In this document: one piece after another, positions 24,779 to 35,439 of the stretch
How positions within the stretch are numbered: position 1 is the first letter of the stretch
How the letters are laid out: each line of letters opens with the position of its first letter
NCBI GenBank assembly: GCA_038501625.1
Contig: JAZAYU010000179.1
Coordinates: 372,001-436,000, forward strand
Length of the DNA stretch: 64,000 nt
Direction: 5' to 3'
DNA from: Corbicula japonica
Taxonomy: Eukaryota; Mollusca; Bivalvia; Venerida; Cyrenidae
Notes under the pieces: model-generated
Seen by the model: the letters and a program-made list of their open reading frames with translations, nothing else
Databases searched by the model: none
What the model was told of the DNA's origin: nothing
Made by a program: the position numbers and the translations under genes

Positions 24779-26131
24779 GAAGAAGTATAATAATAGTAAT
24801 GATGGCATATTATTTTCTATTTAGAGAACATGAATAAACATTAGATAAAATATTTTTTAAAAATCATAAAAAAGTTAAAATATGCATGAACAATGTTTCA
24901 TTTAAAACAACATCTTAAATTGTATTTTTTAGAATGGCACAAGGAGACATTTAACCAACACATGCTCAACTTTGAAGAGGTCAGCAAGGATGAGCTTGCA
25001 GAGAAGTTACGAAAGTTCTACTGCGAGGCTACCCCGAAACCAGCAGAACATAGGACCAAAACATTGCCGCAACATCAAGTGAATGAGTATCACAGAAACT
25101 CTATGACAAACATAAGGAGCGCAATTAACCGACATCTCAAGGACCTTGACAGAAGGTTTGATATTGTGAGAGATATCGAATTCACAAAGGCAAATAGAAC
25201 ATTTGAAGGCTTCTTAAAATCCAGAACAGAAATGGGCACATCAAGGCCAACCAAACACAAGGACATTTTGTCTGTTGATGACCTCCAGAAGATTTCTGAA
25301 TACCTGAAAGGATATATACAGAGCCCAATTGTACTACGACAGGCAGCATGGTACATAATAGCTGCTCATTATGTCACCAGAGGTATGGAGTTTCACTACC
25401 AACTCAGAAACAACAGCTTTGATTTCAAGGAAGACCCCAGTGGTGAGGAGTATATGGTCTTGAACCAAGAAATGAAAGAGAAAAATCATCAGGGTGGTGT
25501 AGGACATAAGAGTTCAGTGAATGAAAAGAGAGTTTATGCAACTGGAGGTCCACTCTGCCCAGTCAAAATTTTGAAATTGTTCATTAGCAAACAGAATCCA
25601 AATGCGACAATGATGTTCAATCAGTACGATGAAAAGGCCCTCACTAATCCTGACACAACACATCCATGGTGTGTTGACAAGGCTCTTGCTAAAAGGACTT
25701 TTGAAACATTTATGAGGGATATCAGTGTGGCAGCAGGTTTGAGCCAGAGATTCACCGCTCATTGCTTACGAGCAACTGCAATTACAGCTATGAGTGATGC
25801 TGGGATAGAAGTGCGACACATACTGTTCTGGAGTGGACATAAGCAGGAGGGATCAATTCGCTCATACAGTGGTGGTGCAAGTACAAAACAGAAGAAGCAG
25901 ATCAGCAACACAATGTCAGCAATAACAGACGGTGCCTTTTCAGTTGAAACAGTAAGCAGCAATGCGTCAAGTGCTATCCAACAGTATATCCAGCCCGATG
26001 TCTCTGAAAATGTCTCCAGAACACAACATGTTCATCAGAACAATTCAAACAGGCAAAATTTCAGCCATGAGAACATTGATTTCTTCAGATCAGCCTCATT
26101 CTCAAATTGCACAATAAACATTCACAAGTAG
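23955..26131 (+). CDS. Crypton-type tyrosine recombinase (DUF3504-like), two exons
   Basis: Exon 1 is 23955-24333 (ATG in the context AACATGGCG) and ends at AAG|gtaatt. Exon 2 is 24933-26131 after a T-rich acceptor tttttttag. Joining the two keeps the frame and gives about 525 residues. The acidic N-terminal region (1-~115) is followed across the junction by a W...F.EWH motif and an SKDELAEKLRKFYCEA helix, typical of the ZMYM/QRICH1/KIAA1958-like domain derived from Cryptons. Catalytic residues are visible: R276 (TRGMEF), H403 and R406 (HCLRA), H429 (SGHK) and Y438 (RSYSG). A lysine near GHKSS may supply the remaining position. A poly(A) signal lies downstream at 26357. No stop or frameshift is seen, so it may be functional. 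A domesticated host gene is the alternative, but the repeat copy argues for a mobile element. Confidence 0.82.
24395..24521. repeat. Hairpin copy in the intron derivative
   Basis: TAAGGAATGATTCTTATTTT at the left mirrors AAAATAAGAATGATTACTTA at the right, with GGTTCATGCAG / CTGCATGAACC within. One arm is shorter than in the terminal hairpin at 26975-27133, so part of that hairpin has been lost. Confidence 0.8.
24395..24722 (-). mobile_element. Internally deleted derivative of the same Crypton, inside its intron
   Basis: Read on the minus strand, this ~330-bp segment begins like the 5' end of the host element (TTACATTCCTATTGATTTC through CATGACCCGTAATGAC). After a ~20-bp junction it jumps to the 3' region (GGCTGTTACTATTGAAAA through the GAACGC/AAGTTTATT block and the terminal hairpin). 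It therefore joins ~75 bp of the 5' end to ~260 bp of the 3' end and lacks the gene. It sits in reverse orientation within the recombinase intron, next to TAA/ATA repeats. The 60-residue frame across it is not a gene. Confidence 0.75.
24719..24776. repeat. (ATA)n microsatellite
   Basis: About nineteen ATA units directly abut the 5'-type end of the nested derivative. The insertion may have landed in, or seeded, this repeat. Confidence 0.9.
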
Positions 26132-26356
26132 AATGGCATAGAAAATGAAAATGTGAATCAACAATATAACATGTAAATGTTCAGTTTGTCATTGTTATAC
26201 ATCACATTTGTGAAATGTACTGTAACTGATGTTTTTACTGTTGGATTTATTGCTAATTTTACACTGACATTTCTGCACTATAAAATCAACTTGTTTAATT
26301 TGTTATGTAATACAACTGTTAATCTATAAAGATAATACACAATATGTATTGAATTC

Positions 26357-26362
26357 AATAAA
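26357..26362 (+). promoter_or_regulatory. Polyadenylation signal AATAAA of the recombinase gene
   Basis: A canonical AATAAA hexamer lies 226 bp downstream of the recombinase stop codon, on the same strand and in AT-rich context. Confidence 0.55.
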
Positions 26363-26974
26363 CAAAGCTTAAAAACACTTGCATTACTCTCTATCCATCC
26401 TTCATCAAGTACTTGTTGACAGTTGTAAATGTAATCCATTTTCGCGAATCAGGAAAATGAGAACAATGACAATTTTAATGTCCATAAAAGTATCAACCAC
26501 ACAACAATAATATTAATAAGTGATGTAATGATATTCCAGACAAACGATAAAAGCACTTACTGCGGATAATCACAGTTAAAATCCAAACAACACAAAAATA
26601 TCAATCCCACGTTCTAAAACACTGTACATTTTCGCCCTGACACTTTAGTCGTGCATATTTAAAACACAGAATGAAAACAAACACTCTAAAAACCGAAAAT
26701 ATAGTTTAGTTGGTGAAATCTCAAAAATAAAAAGTGTAAAAAGTTTATAAATGTACATTAAATTAGATACATTAACAAAAACTTGGTAAATAGTGTAATC
26801 TCTCGGTAGGACTATTTTCCTAACGACGGTGTGTGTAATGCGGTCAGGGGGAATAATGGCTGTTAGTTACTATTGAAAACTCCCACGTATTACTCCCCCT
26901 TTTCACTTAATACTAATTTTTGAAAGCGTTCGACTTAAGTTTATTTTAAGAAAAAAATGAATAAAATGTAAATA

Positions 26975-27133
26975 TAAGGAATGATTCTTATTTTGGTGCG
27001 GTTCATGCAGATTGGACGTGCACGCGAGAGCTGGCAAATTTACCATAAAGCGCTAGCGCGCTTTATGGATTTGCCAGCTCTCGCGTGCACGTCCAATCTG
27101 CATGAACCGCACCAAAATAAGAATCATTCCTTA
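26975..27133. repeat. 159-bp terminal hairpin of the Crypton-like element
   Basis: Two nearly perfect ~75-bp arms run outward to TAAGGAATGATTCTTATT and AATAAGAATCATTCCTTA and include GCAGATTGGACGTGCACGCG and its complement. They meet at a short GCGCTAGCGC centre. The same hairpin, shortened, ends the derivative in the intron, so it is an integral end of the element and not a later foldback insertion. Confidence 0.85.
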
Positions 27134-27147
27134 AATGAAAACTTGTG

Positions 27148-27285
27148 TTTATGAGAACAAGTTGGGGAAAATATGAGATAAGTGCACTCTAGAACCTGCG
27201 TTAAACCCACACTGAAGTTTCAACGCGGTAACCCAACAGATTCTCATTTTCTATATTCGTGGTGTCTACTTTAAATCGAAACAAT
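27148..27285 (+). mobile_element. Diverged 3'-UTR scrap of PLE-B
   Basis: Follows the PLE-B 3' untranslated region seen near 50500-50640: GAGAACAAGTTGGGG, TGCACTCTAGAACCTG, CGGTAACCC, GATTCTCATTTT and GTGGTGTC in the same order, with many substitutions. It is an old remnant. Confidence 0.6.
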
Positions 27286-28333
27286 GATAGCTTTAGACGG
27301 CTCGCTTCGCATATTGAATTGAAGTAGATGAGACTAGATCTATATGTCCTAAGACTTAAAACGCCACGAACGAGTAAAGTAAAAGTATGTCAGTGCTGAA
27401 CCATGTCGGTTTACCTGTTCCGTTGAACCGAAGAGCAAGTACCTTGCTTGTACTGTTATAAAGTTCATAAGATACCTGGAAAAAAAGAAAAGAAGTGGTG
27501 TGTTATTCATCTTTCTTTCATTATTTAAGAAATTTCGGGACAATTCAATACTGGTTAAGTTGAAATAGTACACTAATTGTTCATGAAAGGTTATTAAATT
27601 TCTAAAAATGGCCAATGGGGTACCGCTTAGAGGGAAATGGATTCCCGTCCTCAATACCAATCCACATCGTCTCGACAACGAAAATACCACGCTAGTTAGA
27701 ATCAAAAACATCCCACTTTCAGTCGATGACGATTTTAGAAACAGAGTTCTGACTCTACCGGCATAGAAATTATATCAGCATATAGGGACAAACTGCGTAT
27801 CAATGGTAAACTTACTTATTGTGCAACCGGAGATCGCATAGTTATCGTCAAAACGACAACCCTAACTGAACCCCTCCCCCAATTTATGACTTTTGGGAGG
27901 TTCACTGCAAGAGTCCTACATACCGGACCAAAACAAAAATGAATTAAAAAACTCCAAACCATGTTCCAAATGTATGCAAGGAGGACATGTTTTCATGAAT
28001 TGCCCAAACGAGTGGGTATGCAAAAATTGCAATAAATCTGGTCACAAGGCTAGTGAATGTCCCGATGAAAGCTCCCCTACAGGAGATTCTAGCTCGGATG
28101 ACTCGGATAACGAATCAGACACTCAACCCGTCGTAAACAAGATTGATCAGCCAGCGCACGGGAAAATCGTGGAAACACAGAAAAACGTGCCGCCGTCTGA
28201 TAATCAGAATCAGCAAAACAAGAAATCCTCACAAAAAGCAAGAAAATCGAAAAATATATAACGGGACAACCGGCGATAAACAGCGCTTTATGTCATCAGC
28301 TACGAGTGCGCGTGAAACTCCTATAGGTCGACC

Positions 28334-28846
28334 AAGCTAAATTGGCGATGTTTACAATTATAAATAGAATGTAAACACGGGTTAAGGCAAACTTACGCGT
28401 TAAAAGTACCATTTTTCCTCTATATATATCAAATCGCCCCGGTAGCGTAGTGGTTTACATGTACGGCTTGCATTGGTCTAACTGTTTTCGACACGGGTTC
28501 CAATCACACTGACACGCGGCTTTTAAGGAAATCTTTTAGATTTAAATTTTTAAGTTTTATTGCAGTTATTTTAAAGTATTGAATGTATTTTGCTTCAGTT
28601 TATTTTATCGCGAAAATAATAAAAATAATAAAAAACCCGCAAAAAAAACATGTTTCGAACCTACAACCTATAACAGCGCACTTGCATTTCAAAGTATTTT
28701 ATTGACTGCGTCTTAGACCTCTCGGCTAATTGTGCAAGTACTGGGATATTTGCGCTTTGTATTAATCAACGATTAAAATATTAATTCATTGTTTACATGT
28801 AACGCTAATGTAAACAAGCCAATGTAAACATTGCCAAATTACCTCT
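28334..28846. mobile_element. ~510-bp insertion in LINE ORF1 with short terminal inverted repeats
   Basis: TAAATTGGCGATGTTTACA at the left end mirrors TGTAAACATTGCCAAATTA at the right. The segment breaks the ORF1 reading frame and the ORF1-like sequence resumes after it. A tRNA-like head lies inside (28437-28510). It may be a TIR element carrying a SINE, or a SINE-based composite. Confidence 0.55.
28437..28515 (+). repeat. tRNA-derived SINE head
   Basis: A textbook A box TAGCGTAGTGG (28443-28453) is followed 42 bp later by a B-box-like GGTTCCAATC (28496-28505). The acceptor stem (GCCCCGG) has no complement downstream, so it is not a tRNA gene. Confidence 0.6.
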
Positions 28847-28937
28847 GTCCAAGGAAAGAAACGTGAAGATCACGGAGAGATCACCACCTACGCCGATTGA
28901 TGGTACACAAAAGAAACCCAAACATAGTAAATAACGT

Positions 28938-29720
28938 TTAAAGCAGGTTATCTACAGATGGATATACGGAATATTATATCGTTTAACGGACGTGGACTTA
29001 TGAAAATGGATATTATGACTTTACACCGCAGATGCGGAAAATATATTTACATAAACAGTGAAAAATATATAAATATAGAAATATATCTCTAAATAAATAT
29101 AATAATATAAAAATTTATTCATAAAAATATAGTAAATATGTACAAACATTATATTGTTAGATATTGACGATAAATGAACTCATCTTTGAAGTTTCAAAGT
29201 TTTATGTTTGTTATCACCGGAATAAATAATTATATAAATGTAGAACTATAAATTGATGCAATATAGTGTCTTATGGGTTATGACTATGCACGATATATAT
29301 GCTGCAGGACGTCAGTACACTCATACTATGCAGAATATTCATGACCTATAATAATATGTTTATTATAGTGGTATGTTATGTATTGCAAATATACACATAC
29401 ATACTGTGCACAACGTAGATATATATTCAGACTAGTAGAGAACGTATTACCTTCAATAATATGCTTGTGGCATTAATGGAGATATTGTTTTATCTAATAA
29501 AATTATACAAAACAGGTATACATGTTGCGGCGTATATGTGTATATGTATGTCTGTATGGATATATGTATGCATATGTATGCGTGTGTGCATGTGTACATG
29601 ATTTTTAGTACAATGTATCTATATGGGTATGTTTATATGTAAGCACATGTATATATGGGCTGCATGTTGTCCATGTATTTTGATCTTTGTTTAACTTCTT
29701 GATAATGTACTATTGCAACC
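28938..29720. other. Inter-ORF region of the LINE; TG/TA-alternating tract
   Basis: No coding frame is seen. From about 29515 to 29660 the sequence is dominated by alternating purine-pyrimidine TATGTG/TGTATG steps, a degenerate microsatellite that could adopt left-handed DNA. Confidence 0.5.
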
Positions 29721-29904
29721 ATGTTATCAAAAAGTAACTTTTTACACTCTGCATCGTTAAACGTGCAAGGACTTCGCGACAAATGTAAAGGGCTACGATT
29801 TAAAGAATGGTTAGAACAACAGTGTATTGATATAATTTTTATTCAACAAACACACTTTACTATAGAAATTAATACACGTTTAAGATCTGAATTTAATGAC
29901 TGGG

Positions 29905-30302
29905 TGTAGCGTTATGCTACCGCATAGAAGACACTAACAAAATGTAAGTTTGTGTCGGCCAGGAGCCCTCGTCGTGGTCGCTCGAACGAGCTACTCAGAC
30001 TGCCGCACTGGCATGCTTAATAGAATACTGCCGCACTGGAGAGCTTTGCTCGCCCAGTATTTATATAGAACCCTATCTGTTTACCTAGCTACCGTTAATA
30101 ACAAGTTAACGATAATGTCTCTAGGGTTATATAATTATTGTAATAATAAATAGTCTGCAACCACAGCGATAACAGGCCGATACAGTGATTGTACTCGCTG
30201 ACCCTATCCGCAGGCAGTGTCCAGTTCAAGCTTGACAAACTGACCCTCTGATAGGTTCATCGAGTACGATTTGATATCGCTGTAGTTGCTTATTATATTA
30301 CA
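29905..30302 (+). mobile_element. Solo LTR (398 bp) with 5-bp target duplication
   Basis: The segment begins TGTAGCG and ends TTACA. It is flanked on both sides by CTGGG (29900-29904 and 30303-30307). Removing it would rejoin the LINE endonuclease sequence. A TATA-like TTTATATAG lies near 30059 and AATAAATAG near 30143, compatible with LTR promoter and poly(A) signals. The strand is inferred from these two signals. The parent retrotransposon is absent from the window and has not been identified. Confidence 0.8.
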
Positions 30303-30356
30303 CTGGGAACTATTCCACTCTTACGGTCTAACAAATTGCAGGGTTGTTCAATTTTT

Positions 30357-30517
30357 GTAAAAAGGTGAAATATGCATATCAGGAATTGCCACATTCAGAA
30401 AACAACAGCCTCCCCACACAGTCAAGAAGAAGAGAGGGGGAGAGAGCATGGTTAATAAAATAATCAGTTTCAAAAAGGACGCCACTAACAAAAAACAAAA
30501 ATGAGAACCCGAGGGGT
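30357..30517 (-). mobile_element. PLE-B 3'-terminal fragment in LINE ORF2
   Basis: Carries the PLE-B 3' end: GGTGAAATATGCATATCAGG, CAGCCTCCCCACACAGTC, AGAGAGCATGGTTAATAAAA and TGAGAACCCGAGGGG, then stops. TAAA occurs at both borders and may be a target duplication. It interrupts the LINE after the solo LTR position. Confidence 0.85.
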
Positions 30518-33500
30518 AAAGAAATCTTTGGAATTCCATATAGAATCGGTGGAATATGACCACAATGGCAGATTCATTATAGTTAATATTAATTTAAGCA
30601 ACACAGAAATGTCTTTTAAATTTGTATGCACACAATGATTCAAAAGCGAGAAATGATTTCATTAAGATAATAAGTGAAAAAATAAAAATCAAGTATCAAG
30701 GTTTCAAAATTTTTGCAGGGGATTATAATGACACCTTAGAATCGATTGATCGAATAAGTAATAGCAATACAAAAAAAATATCCGGTAAAACAACTTTCGA
30801 TTTTTCTAAAAGAACATAATCTTATTGATATTTGGCGGGTAACCTATCCTGATTTGAAACAATTTACGTGGCGAAGAAAGAATGGTTCTGAAAAAAGAAG
30901 GATAGATTATTGGTTAATAGGGAAAGATCTAGCGCCGTTAGTTTATAGTACAGATATAAGACCAGCATGTATTATGTATACTGATCATTTAGCTATATCA
31001 TTAAAAATTTCATTACCGCAAAAAACAGGAACAGGATATTGGAAACTAAATAATTCTTTGTTAAAAAATAATACACAAATGTACCTATATACAATTGATA
31101 AATAATTTAATCGATGAAAAACTCAACGAAATGCAAACGAAACAATTAGACAGCAGGCTTATTTGGGAGATAATAAAATATGAAATCAAACAAAAATCAA
31201 TCACTTTTTAAAAAATAAAGCAAAAGAAAGAAAAACTCGACTTGAATATTTAGAAAACAAACTTTAACAACTTCAAACGGTTCAATGATAATGAAATAAA
31301 AATATACCTTTCTTATGTCACCTTCGAAAATATTCTTAAAACAAACGAAGCTGTTGCTTGTGATGGAAAGATAACATATAAAGAATGTCAAGAAGCAATA
31401 AATGATTTGAAACTTAATAAAAGTCCCGGTTTAGATGGACTGACAGCAGAATTTTATAAAACTTTTTTTAGTAAATTAGGACATATACTAACTGACACTT
31501 TTAATTTATCTTTTGAAAAAGGAGAACTATCTTATTCGCAAAGACAAGGAATACTATCTTTAATATACAAAAAAGGAGACCCACAAAATTTAGAAAACTG
31601 GAGACCAATAACTTTATTAAACAACGATTATAAAATATTAGCTAGGGTACTCGCAAAAAGATTACAAAAAGTATTACCAATTATTATAAATCAGGATCAA
31701 CAAGGTTACATTAAACATAGAATCATAAGTTTTAATATTAGACAAATACAGGATATCATTGACTATGCAGATACCATAGACATTGATGGTTCTGTTCTAT
31801 TTTTAGATTTTAGGAAAGCTTTCGATACGGTTGAATGGCAATTCCTTTTCGAAGTTCTACACTCTTTCGGTTTCAATAAATCTTTTATTAAATGGATTTC
31901 AGTACTTTATACCAGTTAGCTGTTCAATTCTAAATAATGGTTGGAGATCCAAATCTTTCACAATGACAAGAGGAATTCGTCAAGGGTGTCCCATTTCCGC
32001 TCTTCTTTTTCTTTTAGTTGTAGAAGTTATGGCAATTGAAATAAGAACTAATAGTCTAATTAATGGCTTTAAAATAAATAACATATGCATAAAATTAACT
32101 CAATTAGCAGATGATACAACTTTATTTTTATCGTCAAAATCTGATATTGATCATTCCTTCAATACAATAGAAAAATTTGGTAAATAGTCTGGATTAAAAG
32201 AAAATAAAAACAAAACAGAGGGTATGTGGATAGGCAGATTTAAACACTCGGATGAAAAATATGGAAATATAAACTGGCCAAAAGAACCAATTAAAGCGCT
32301 TGGTATTTTCTTTAGCACGAGCGAAAAAGAATGTTACACTTAAAATTGGGGCAAAATGTATATGAAAATGCAGTGAAACTCTGAAAATGTGGAAAAAGAG
32401 AAACCTTACTATTTTTGGTAGAATACAAGTAATCAATTCTCTTATCGTCCCAAATCTACTTTATCGTTCACACTCTCTCATATTAAATAAGGACATATTA
32501 CACAGATTGGAAAAAAAATGGTATTTAACTTCATTTGGAAAGAGAAAATAGATAAAATTAAAAGAAAAACAATGATTGGTCCAAAGAAAACAGGTGGATT
32601 TTCAGTTATAGATATTGTATCAAAATATGAGGCTATGAAAATAAAATTTGTTTCATCGTTAAATGACAATTCAGATGCAAATTGGAAAGTAATACCTTCT
32701 TTCTTTTTAGAACAGTATGGAAGAAATTTTCTTTTTTTCTTTATGACATTCGAAAAATTAGGTGACCTTCCTAGCATTAAACATAAACTTCCTGCATTCT
32801 ATTCTGAAGTTATAAAGATATTTGCGAACTTCAAAAACTTGAACAAGCAGAAAATCACAAATTTTATAACTATTCGAAAACAGCTTCTATGGGGCAATAG
32901 GTTACTAAAACAAAAGAATAAATGCATTATATTTAAGAACTGGATTGATTCAGATTTTCTCTTTATTGATGACATCATAGACGAAAACGGAAAAATAAAC
33001 GAAACTCTTATTTTTAATAAATTAAAAAACAAAAGAAACTGGATATCAGAAATAAAAACTATCAAAGCAATAATTCCACAAACGTGGAAAACAATAATAA
33101 AAACTAATATTTCTTGTCAAACAAAAGTAAAAACCGAATTAAAGCCCATTATGTTTAATAAAAATAAACGATTAAATGAAACAGAAAGTCGAGAAGTATA
33201 CCTATATCTTGTTAATAAGCGCTTTAACAATCCTTACATTCATAAATACTGGGAGAACACATTGAAAGAAAATATCTGCTGGAATGATTTCTACTGTTTT
33301 CTGCATACAATAAAGGATAATCGAATAAAAGAATACAAATTCAAAACAGTACATAAAATATTACCAACATTAGAAAATCGATTCATTTGGAAAATGGTCC
33401 CATCAGCAAATTGCAAATTGTGTCATATTTTTGAAGATTATGATCATTTTTTTTCTAAAATGTAAAGCTATTGATATTTTTTGGGAACATATGCAAACTG

Positions 33501-33645
33501 CTTTTGAACTTTGTGGCTATTCGAAAAATATGTGTGTTCTGAAATATATTGTATTGTTCTATAAAAATCCAAAAGAATACATAGATGTTAATTTAATTTT
33601 CAGCTATATAGGATTCACAATTTATAAATCTTATTTTATTAGTTA

Positions 33646-33945
33646 GGAAAGAACAATTGCCATTGACTCACTTGAAATTTTGCGAAAGGAATTAAATATT
33701 TACCTTCAATTTTTGAAAAAGAAAGATATACACACACATTTTATCCAAAAGTTTTATAATGCATTATAGATGTTCTCTTGTCCCATTTTGAACCAATGAA
33801 ATTGACATTGATACAGTAATGTTAACAAAATATCTAATTGTTTTATTTTAAATCCTCTGTATTGTTGATGTAAGTTGTGTTGTATATAAATTGAAATGAT
33901 ATGAATAATAAAAAAAATTCTAAAAAAAAAAATTAAAAAAAAATG
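33646..33945 (+). other. LINE 3' UTR and A-rich tail
   Basis: About 250 bp of untranslated sequence ends in an A-rich tail (33905-33944, runs of 7-10 A). A PLE-B fragment is inserted immediately at the end of this tail. Confidence 0.65.
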
Positions 33946-34425
33946 AAATATGCATATCAGGAATCGCCATATTCAGAAAAAACAGCCTCCCCACACAGTC
34001 AAGAAGAAGAGAGGGTGAGAGCATGGTTAATAAAATGATCAGTTTCAACAGAGACACCACTAACAATTAACAAAAATGAGAACCCGAGGGGTTACCGCCT
34101 TGGAACGGTCAGTGGCAAATCAAATTGCCACTGGGGGTTTAAACCAGGTTCTAGGGTGCACCAACCTTACACTTGCCCCAACAGGTTCTCATATCATAAA
34201 ACAAATACAAGTTGTCTTGGTGAAACAACTCCAACCCACTTATTGGCTCAACAATGTTGCATGCAAAAGCACACAAACATATAAAACATAAGAATCAAAT
34301 AGCATTGCAAAGCCAAAGGACGGGTACTCTATGATCTTACCGAGACCAGAGCTCCTGGAGTAAAATCAGCAAGAACACGATGACAGGGATAAAAGAAACA
34401 AATCGAGCTTCTAAAAAGTCTGTAA
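33945..34425 (-). mobile_element. PLE-B 3'-UTR fragment at the LINE poly(A) tail
   Basis: About 480 bp match the PLE-B 3' region at 54632-55110, from GAAATATGCATATCAGGAAT through TGAGAACCCGAGGGGTTACC and CCCCAACAGGTTCTCAT to AGCAAGAACACGATGACAGG. Its 3' end abuts the LINE A tail. It does not reach the reverse-transcriptase gene. The 71-residue frame is not coding. Confidence 0.85.
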
Positions 34426-34429
34426 AAAG

Positions 34430-35430
34430 GCGGCGGTAAAAAGTCTCTCCGTACATTCAATCAGTGCTGTTATCAGTAACGTCCTTTGAAGGTCGTTGAG
34501 CACGATACTTATGTACTAAGTTAATAGTACTTCTAAAATTACTTTTGTTTTCATATTTCGGCCAGTTTAAAGATAGGTGGTTTCAATATCCCAGCCAATA
34601 AGGTTTTGGATATTGTCCAATCACACCCAAGGATATACCACCTGCTTTTTAAATTTTGCCTTTGGCGTTGTCTGTGATACTGCAGGCTCGGTTTGATTGA
34701 GCCTGTTCATGGGCATTAATGGATATGCATATTACTGCTCGTCCATATATAAAGAATGGGTTAGCTCTAAACGAGAAAACAATGGGCGGAACTAAACAAA
34801 ATAGAAGACGAAATAGGAGATCTGAGAATATAAATCATGAATATCATGACAAATATGAAAATATTGCAGGCTCGGTTTGATTTTGCATGTTTATGGTTAT
34901 TAATGGATATGCATATTACTGCCCACGCCGCCTTGCCCAGAGTTGAGCGCTACTCAATATTTACACAAATGAACAGTACAATTTTGATCCATCCCAAACG
35001 ATGGTACGCATACGGCGGCGAACATGGAACCTTCAATGTGATATTTTTAGATCAATACCATTCCATGTTCAGCGTCGTGTGGTACCCAGACAAAAGAATG
35101 TGTTTGCCCTAAACGAGAAAACAATGGACGAAACAAAATAGAATTTTGACATGGGATATGAGAATATAAATCATGAATATCACAAACAACGCCAAAGGCA
35201 AAACTTACAAATCAAGAAGTATATCTTTCGGGTGACTGAACAATATTCGAATCTATATTGGCTGTTATATTAAAACAACCCTTCTATGTACTGGCCGAAA
35301 TATTTAAATCAAAGTTATTTTATAAGTACTTTTTAAAAAGTACATAAATGTCGTGCTCAACGACCTTTCTAGAATGCAACTGATTACACTTATTGAATGT
35401 ACGGGGAGACTTGTTACAGCCGCCACACGG
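34430..35430. mobile_element. MITE family M, ~1 kb with ~200-bp terminal inverted repeats
   Basis: The left end (GGCGGTAAAAAGTCTCTCCG, CGTACATTCAAT, AAGGTCGTTGAGCACGA, TATTTCGGCCAGT, CCAGCCAATA) is mirrored at the right end (TATTGGCTGTTATATTAAAA, ACTGGCCGAAATA, TCGTGCTCAACGACCTT, ATTGAATGTACGGGGAGACT). The interior has the family core (CCAAACGATGGTACGCATA, CATGGAACCTTCAATG) and no open frame of note. It is a non-autonomous DNA element; no autonomous parent is visible here. Confidence 0.8.
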
Positions 35431-35439
35431 CACAAACAA

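Larger units (their letters stand above)
23551..27133 (+). mobile_element. Crypton-like tyrosine-recombinase element (~3.6 kb)
   Basis: The borders are set by comparison with the short related copy inside the intron (24395-24722). The 5' end begins at about 23551 with TTACATTCCTATTGATTTC. The 3' end is a 159-bp hairpin closing with CATTCCTTA at 27133. Between them lie a two-exon recombinase gene, a poly(A) signal and a 3' region. There are no long terminal inverted repeats between the two ends, which fits Cryptons, known to move by tyrosine-recombinase chemistry. The 3' hairpin is not a standard Crypton feature and may be peculiar to this family. Confidence 0.7.
27608..28937 (+). pseudogene. 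LINE ORF1 remnant (zinc-knuckle protein), interrupted
   Basis: Starts at ATG 27608. The first ~55 codons are open and then meet a stop near 27765. A second segment in another frame (about 27795-27945) reads INGKLTYCATGDRIVIVKTT and FGRFTARVLHTG, which is typical of ORF1 proteins of L1/Tx1-type LINEs. It continues into two CCHC zinc knuckles, C-SKC-MQGGH-VFMNC and C-KNC-NKSGH-KASEC (27960-28065), then a Ser/Asp-rich tail. The frame is cut at about 28334 by an inserted element and appears to resume at 28847 (SKERNVKITERSPPTP) up to a stop near 28937. Several frameshifts make it non-functional. The knuckles would bind the element's RNA. Confidence 0.7.
29721..33645 (+). pseudogene. L1/Tx1-like LINE ORF2 (endonuclease + reverse transcriptase), broken
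   Basis: ATG 29721 opens an apurinic-type endonuclease (LNVQGLRDK near residue 14). The frame is cut by a solo LTR at 29905 and a PLE-B scrap at 30357. It resumes with AGDYNDTL (near 30715), RRIDYWLI (near 30897) and TDHLAIS (near 30980). The reverse transcriptase follows: KSPGLDG (31423), YKKGDPQNLENWRPI (31567), FLDFRKAFDTV (31800), GIRQGCPISALLF (31973) and a LADD catalytic box (32107). The C-terminal region runs at 32518-33640 and ends in a cysteine motif (CKLCHIFEDYDH). I see frame breaks near 30343, 30815, 31105, 31915, 32187 and 33465, so it is dead. Such proteins nick target DNA and copy the element's RNA in place. Confidence 0.85.

Noticed and set aside
28437..28515. Functional tRNA gene
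   Set aside because: Good A and B boxes but no acceptor-stem pairing, and it sits within a LINE insertion.
34076..34291. 71-residue frame recurring at 54771-54986
   Set aside because: It is conserved only because both are PLE-B 3' UTR copies. The region folds as RNA and has no coding signature.
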